NCBI GenBank assembly: GCA_946803715.1
Contig: CAMPET010000058.1
Coordinates: forward strand, 305,705-335,346
DNA length: 29,642 nt
Reading direction: 5' to 3'
Source of the DNA: Beroe ovata
Lineage: Eukaryota > Ctenophora > Nuda > Beroida > Beroidae
The translations under genes were made by a program, and so were the position numbers. Below, piece by piece: positions 28,387 to 29,642 of the stretch (the first letter of the stretch is position 1; each line of letters opens with the position of its first letter). The notes beneath the pieces were generated by a model. That model was given only the letters and a program-made list of their open reading frames with translations. It did no database searches and had not been told where the DNA came from.

Positions 28387-28614
28387 CTTCGTCTTGCTTA
28401 TACTGAGTGGACACTTTGAAACATAGCAAAGATTTGAAATCAGACCGATCAAACTGAGACAGGGTTCTCGCATACCGAACAGGGTTCCGAATTTCTTATT
28501 GAATTGTCACTGCGTGGAATTTTAAGAGAAGTCTATTTGTTTTATTAGTTTAACGAGGTAAATTTGTTAACTTGAGCATATTATTCAATTGAGCTGCGCT
28601 TGAACTTTGATGTT
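28387..28614 (+). repeat. 228-bp sequence duplicated at the window end (copy A)
   Basis: Identical by eye over the whole length to 29415-29642. It lies just after the GPAT stop codon, in the presumed 3' UTR. Confidence 0.9.
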
Positions 28615-28816
28615 GTGCTTGTACATAGTGTTAGATTTGTCTTATTGTCGTAACTCTTAAAGCCCGAGCTTTGTCAGATTTCATCTGACGTGAGACGTCA
28701 TAGTCAGAATTTATCAATATCAGACCTCTGTTTCTCGCAGTATCGCACGCATGCGAGGAACATGAACAGTGCAATGAAGTAGACAAATTGAAATAACATT
28801 CAGAAATTGCGGTCAA

Positions 28817-28822
28817 ATAAAA
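28817..28822 (+). promoter_or_regulatory. Candidate poly(A) signal AATAAA for GPAT
   Basis: AATAAA 434 bp after the TGA, within an inverted repeat GTCAAAT...ATTTGAC. No closer canonical signal was found. Confidence 0.35.
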
Positions 28823-28950
28823 TAATTTGACAAGCGCGCGCAAGAATTTGGGTGATCATTACCACGCGACGCGCAACGCGAACGTCGCGTTGGCTGCGGC
28901 CGTGCACCCAACGCTTCGCTTCAGTTGTTTTCGTTCATTGCGCGGCTAGG

Positions 28951-28969
28951 GCATACGTTCAACGTATGC
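28951..28969. repeat. Perfect 19-bp palindrome
   Basis: GCATACGTTCAACGTATGC: two 9-bp arms around a single C, in a CG-rich block (28840-28990) that also holds further short inverted repeats. Confidence 0.8.
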
Positions 28970-28990
28970 GCAAATTTTTTCCATCAGCAC

Positions 28991-29062
28991 TTGTCAGATC
29001 TAATTTAACCTGTACCTGTTTCTCGCGCGCGCGAGATACAGAGGTCAGATAAAATCTGACAA
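28991..29062. mobile_element. Short foldback element (copy 4)
   Basis: Begins TTGTCAGATCTAATTTAACC and ends GGTCAGATAAAATCTGACAA. The centre CTGTTTCTCGCGCGCGCGAG matches the family core. ATCAGCAC and ATAAGCAC flank it (28983-28990, 29063-29070), a one-mismatch 8-bp duplication. Confidence 0.6.
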
Positions 29063-29164
29063 ATAAGCACGGCGGTTGGAGAAAAGAACGCACAAAATTG
29101 AAGCAAAACATTAAGTACATGTGTATGATGTAATGCGATTACTGATTAGGCTATCAACTTCTGT

Positions 29165-29267
29165 GACAGAGTGGTCTGTACGGAATCCCACGGTTTCGAT
29201 TCCTTGTTTAAATGTTTAACATGCCGTACAGCAAGGATCTCCACCGTGTTCGCCAGGCCACTCTGTC
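29165..29267. repeat. 103-bp element with 14-bp terminal inverted repeats
   Basis: GACAGAGTGGTCTG at the left end pairs with CAGGCCACTCTGTC at the right, with one G-U. An inner pair CTGTACGG/CCGTACAG allows an alternative fold. CGGTTTCGATTCC resembles a tRNA B box with one extra base, so a tRNA-derived SINE is conceivable. Confidence 0.45.
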
Positions 29268-29413
29268 TTAACCAAATTATGTAATTTATTCTATTTATTT
29301 TCTCACAATAAGTACATTATAAGATAGTTGCAGAAATTTTTGTCAGCTATTATCAGGGTCCTGTTTATGTGACAGGATTCATTTTTATCCATGATTTTGC
29401 CTTTGCTTTAGTC

Positions 29414-29414
29414 N
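29414..29414 (+). other. Assembly gap symbol directly before a duplication
   Basis: A single N separates unique sequence from the exact 228-bp duplicate. The other Ns in the window (24041-24042, 26252) are inside microsatellites. Confidence 0.9.
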
Positions 29415-29642
29415 CTTCGTCTTGCTTATACTGAGTGGACACTTTGAAACATAGCAAAGATTTGAAATCAGACCGATCAAACTGAGACAGGGTTCTCGCA
29501 TACCGAACAGGGTTCCGAATTTCTTATTGAATTGTCACTGCGTGGAATTTTAAGAGAAGTCTATTTGTTTTATTAGTTTAACGAGGTAAATTTGTTAACT
29601 TGAGCATATTATTCAATTGAGCTGCGCTTGAACTTTGATGTT
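29415..29642 (+). repeat. 228-bp duplicated sequence (copy B), truncated by the window end
   Basis: Exact copy of 28387-28614 starting at the base after the N. Without any divergence, an assembly duplication is the simplest reading. Confidence 0.9.

Noticed and set aside
29190-29215. tRNA gene
   Set aside because: A B-box-like CGGTTTCGATTCC is present but the T stem does not pair and no acceptor or anticodon stem forms.

Overview
The window is nuclear DNA from a metazoan, most likely an invertebrate. Genes are broken into many small exons with GT-AG introns, some only 41-72 bp long. Products are animal-type: a B-box/filamin/NHL protein, a papain-family protease with a ShK-like tail, a GPAT3/4-type acyltransferase and mitochondrial ribosomal protein L47. 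Dinucleotide microsatellites, minisatellites and small foldback elements are abundant. An early-branching lineage such as a sponge would fit, but the sequence alone does not settle this. No prokaryotic or viral gene set was seen. Exon models were read by eye from splice signals, codon phase and similarity to remembered families.

Layout. (1) 1-2.8 kb: 3' exons of an unrecognised Ser/Pro/Gln-rich gene on +, resembling a transcription-factor activation region. (2) 2.8-5.3 kb: no clear gene; two GC-rich foldback elements and a degraded LINE reverse-transcriptase C-terminus on -. (3) 5.3-6.5 kb: 3' end of an AT-rich, lysine-rich, unrecognised gene on +. (4) 6.8-11.9 kb: MRPL47 (uL29m) on +, six exons. 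Its fourth intron holds a roughly 2-kb array of 152-bp repeats plus one inverted copy. (5) 12.5-13.9 kb: intronless secreted C1A cysteine protease on -, divergent from a possible 92-residue TATA-driven ORF on +. (6) 15.1-28.4 kb: an 11-exon GPAT3/4 (LPLAT family) gene on +. Its 7.95-kb first intron contains two genes on the opposite strand: a six-blade NHL protein and a previously unmodelled membrane-protein gene made of tiny exons. (7) 28.0-29.6 kb: GPAT last intron and 3' flank, dense in foldback elements and ending in an exact 228-bp duplication that begins directly after an N.

The genes do not form a pathway. MRPL47 serves mitochondrial translation, GPAT3/4 begins ER glycerolipid synthesis, and the protease enters the secretory route. 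Points most worth checking are the nested genes, the 152-bp array with its inverted copy, and a foldback family flanked by 8-9 bp duplications. One foldback sits in the last GPAT intron and keeps the reading frame open if that intron is retained.
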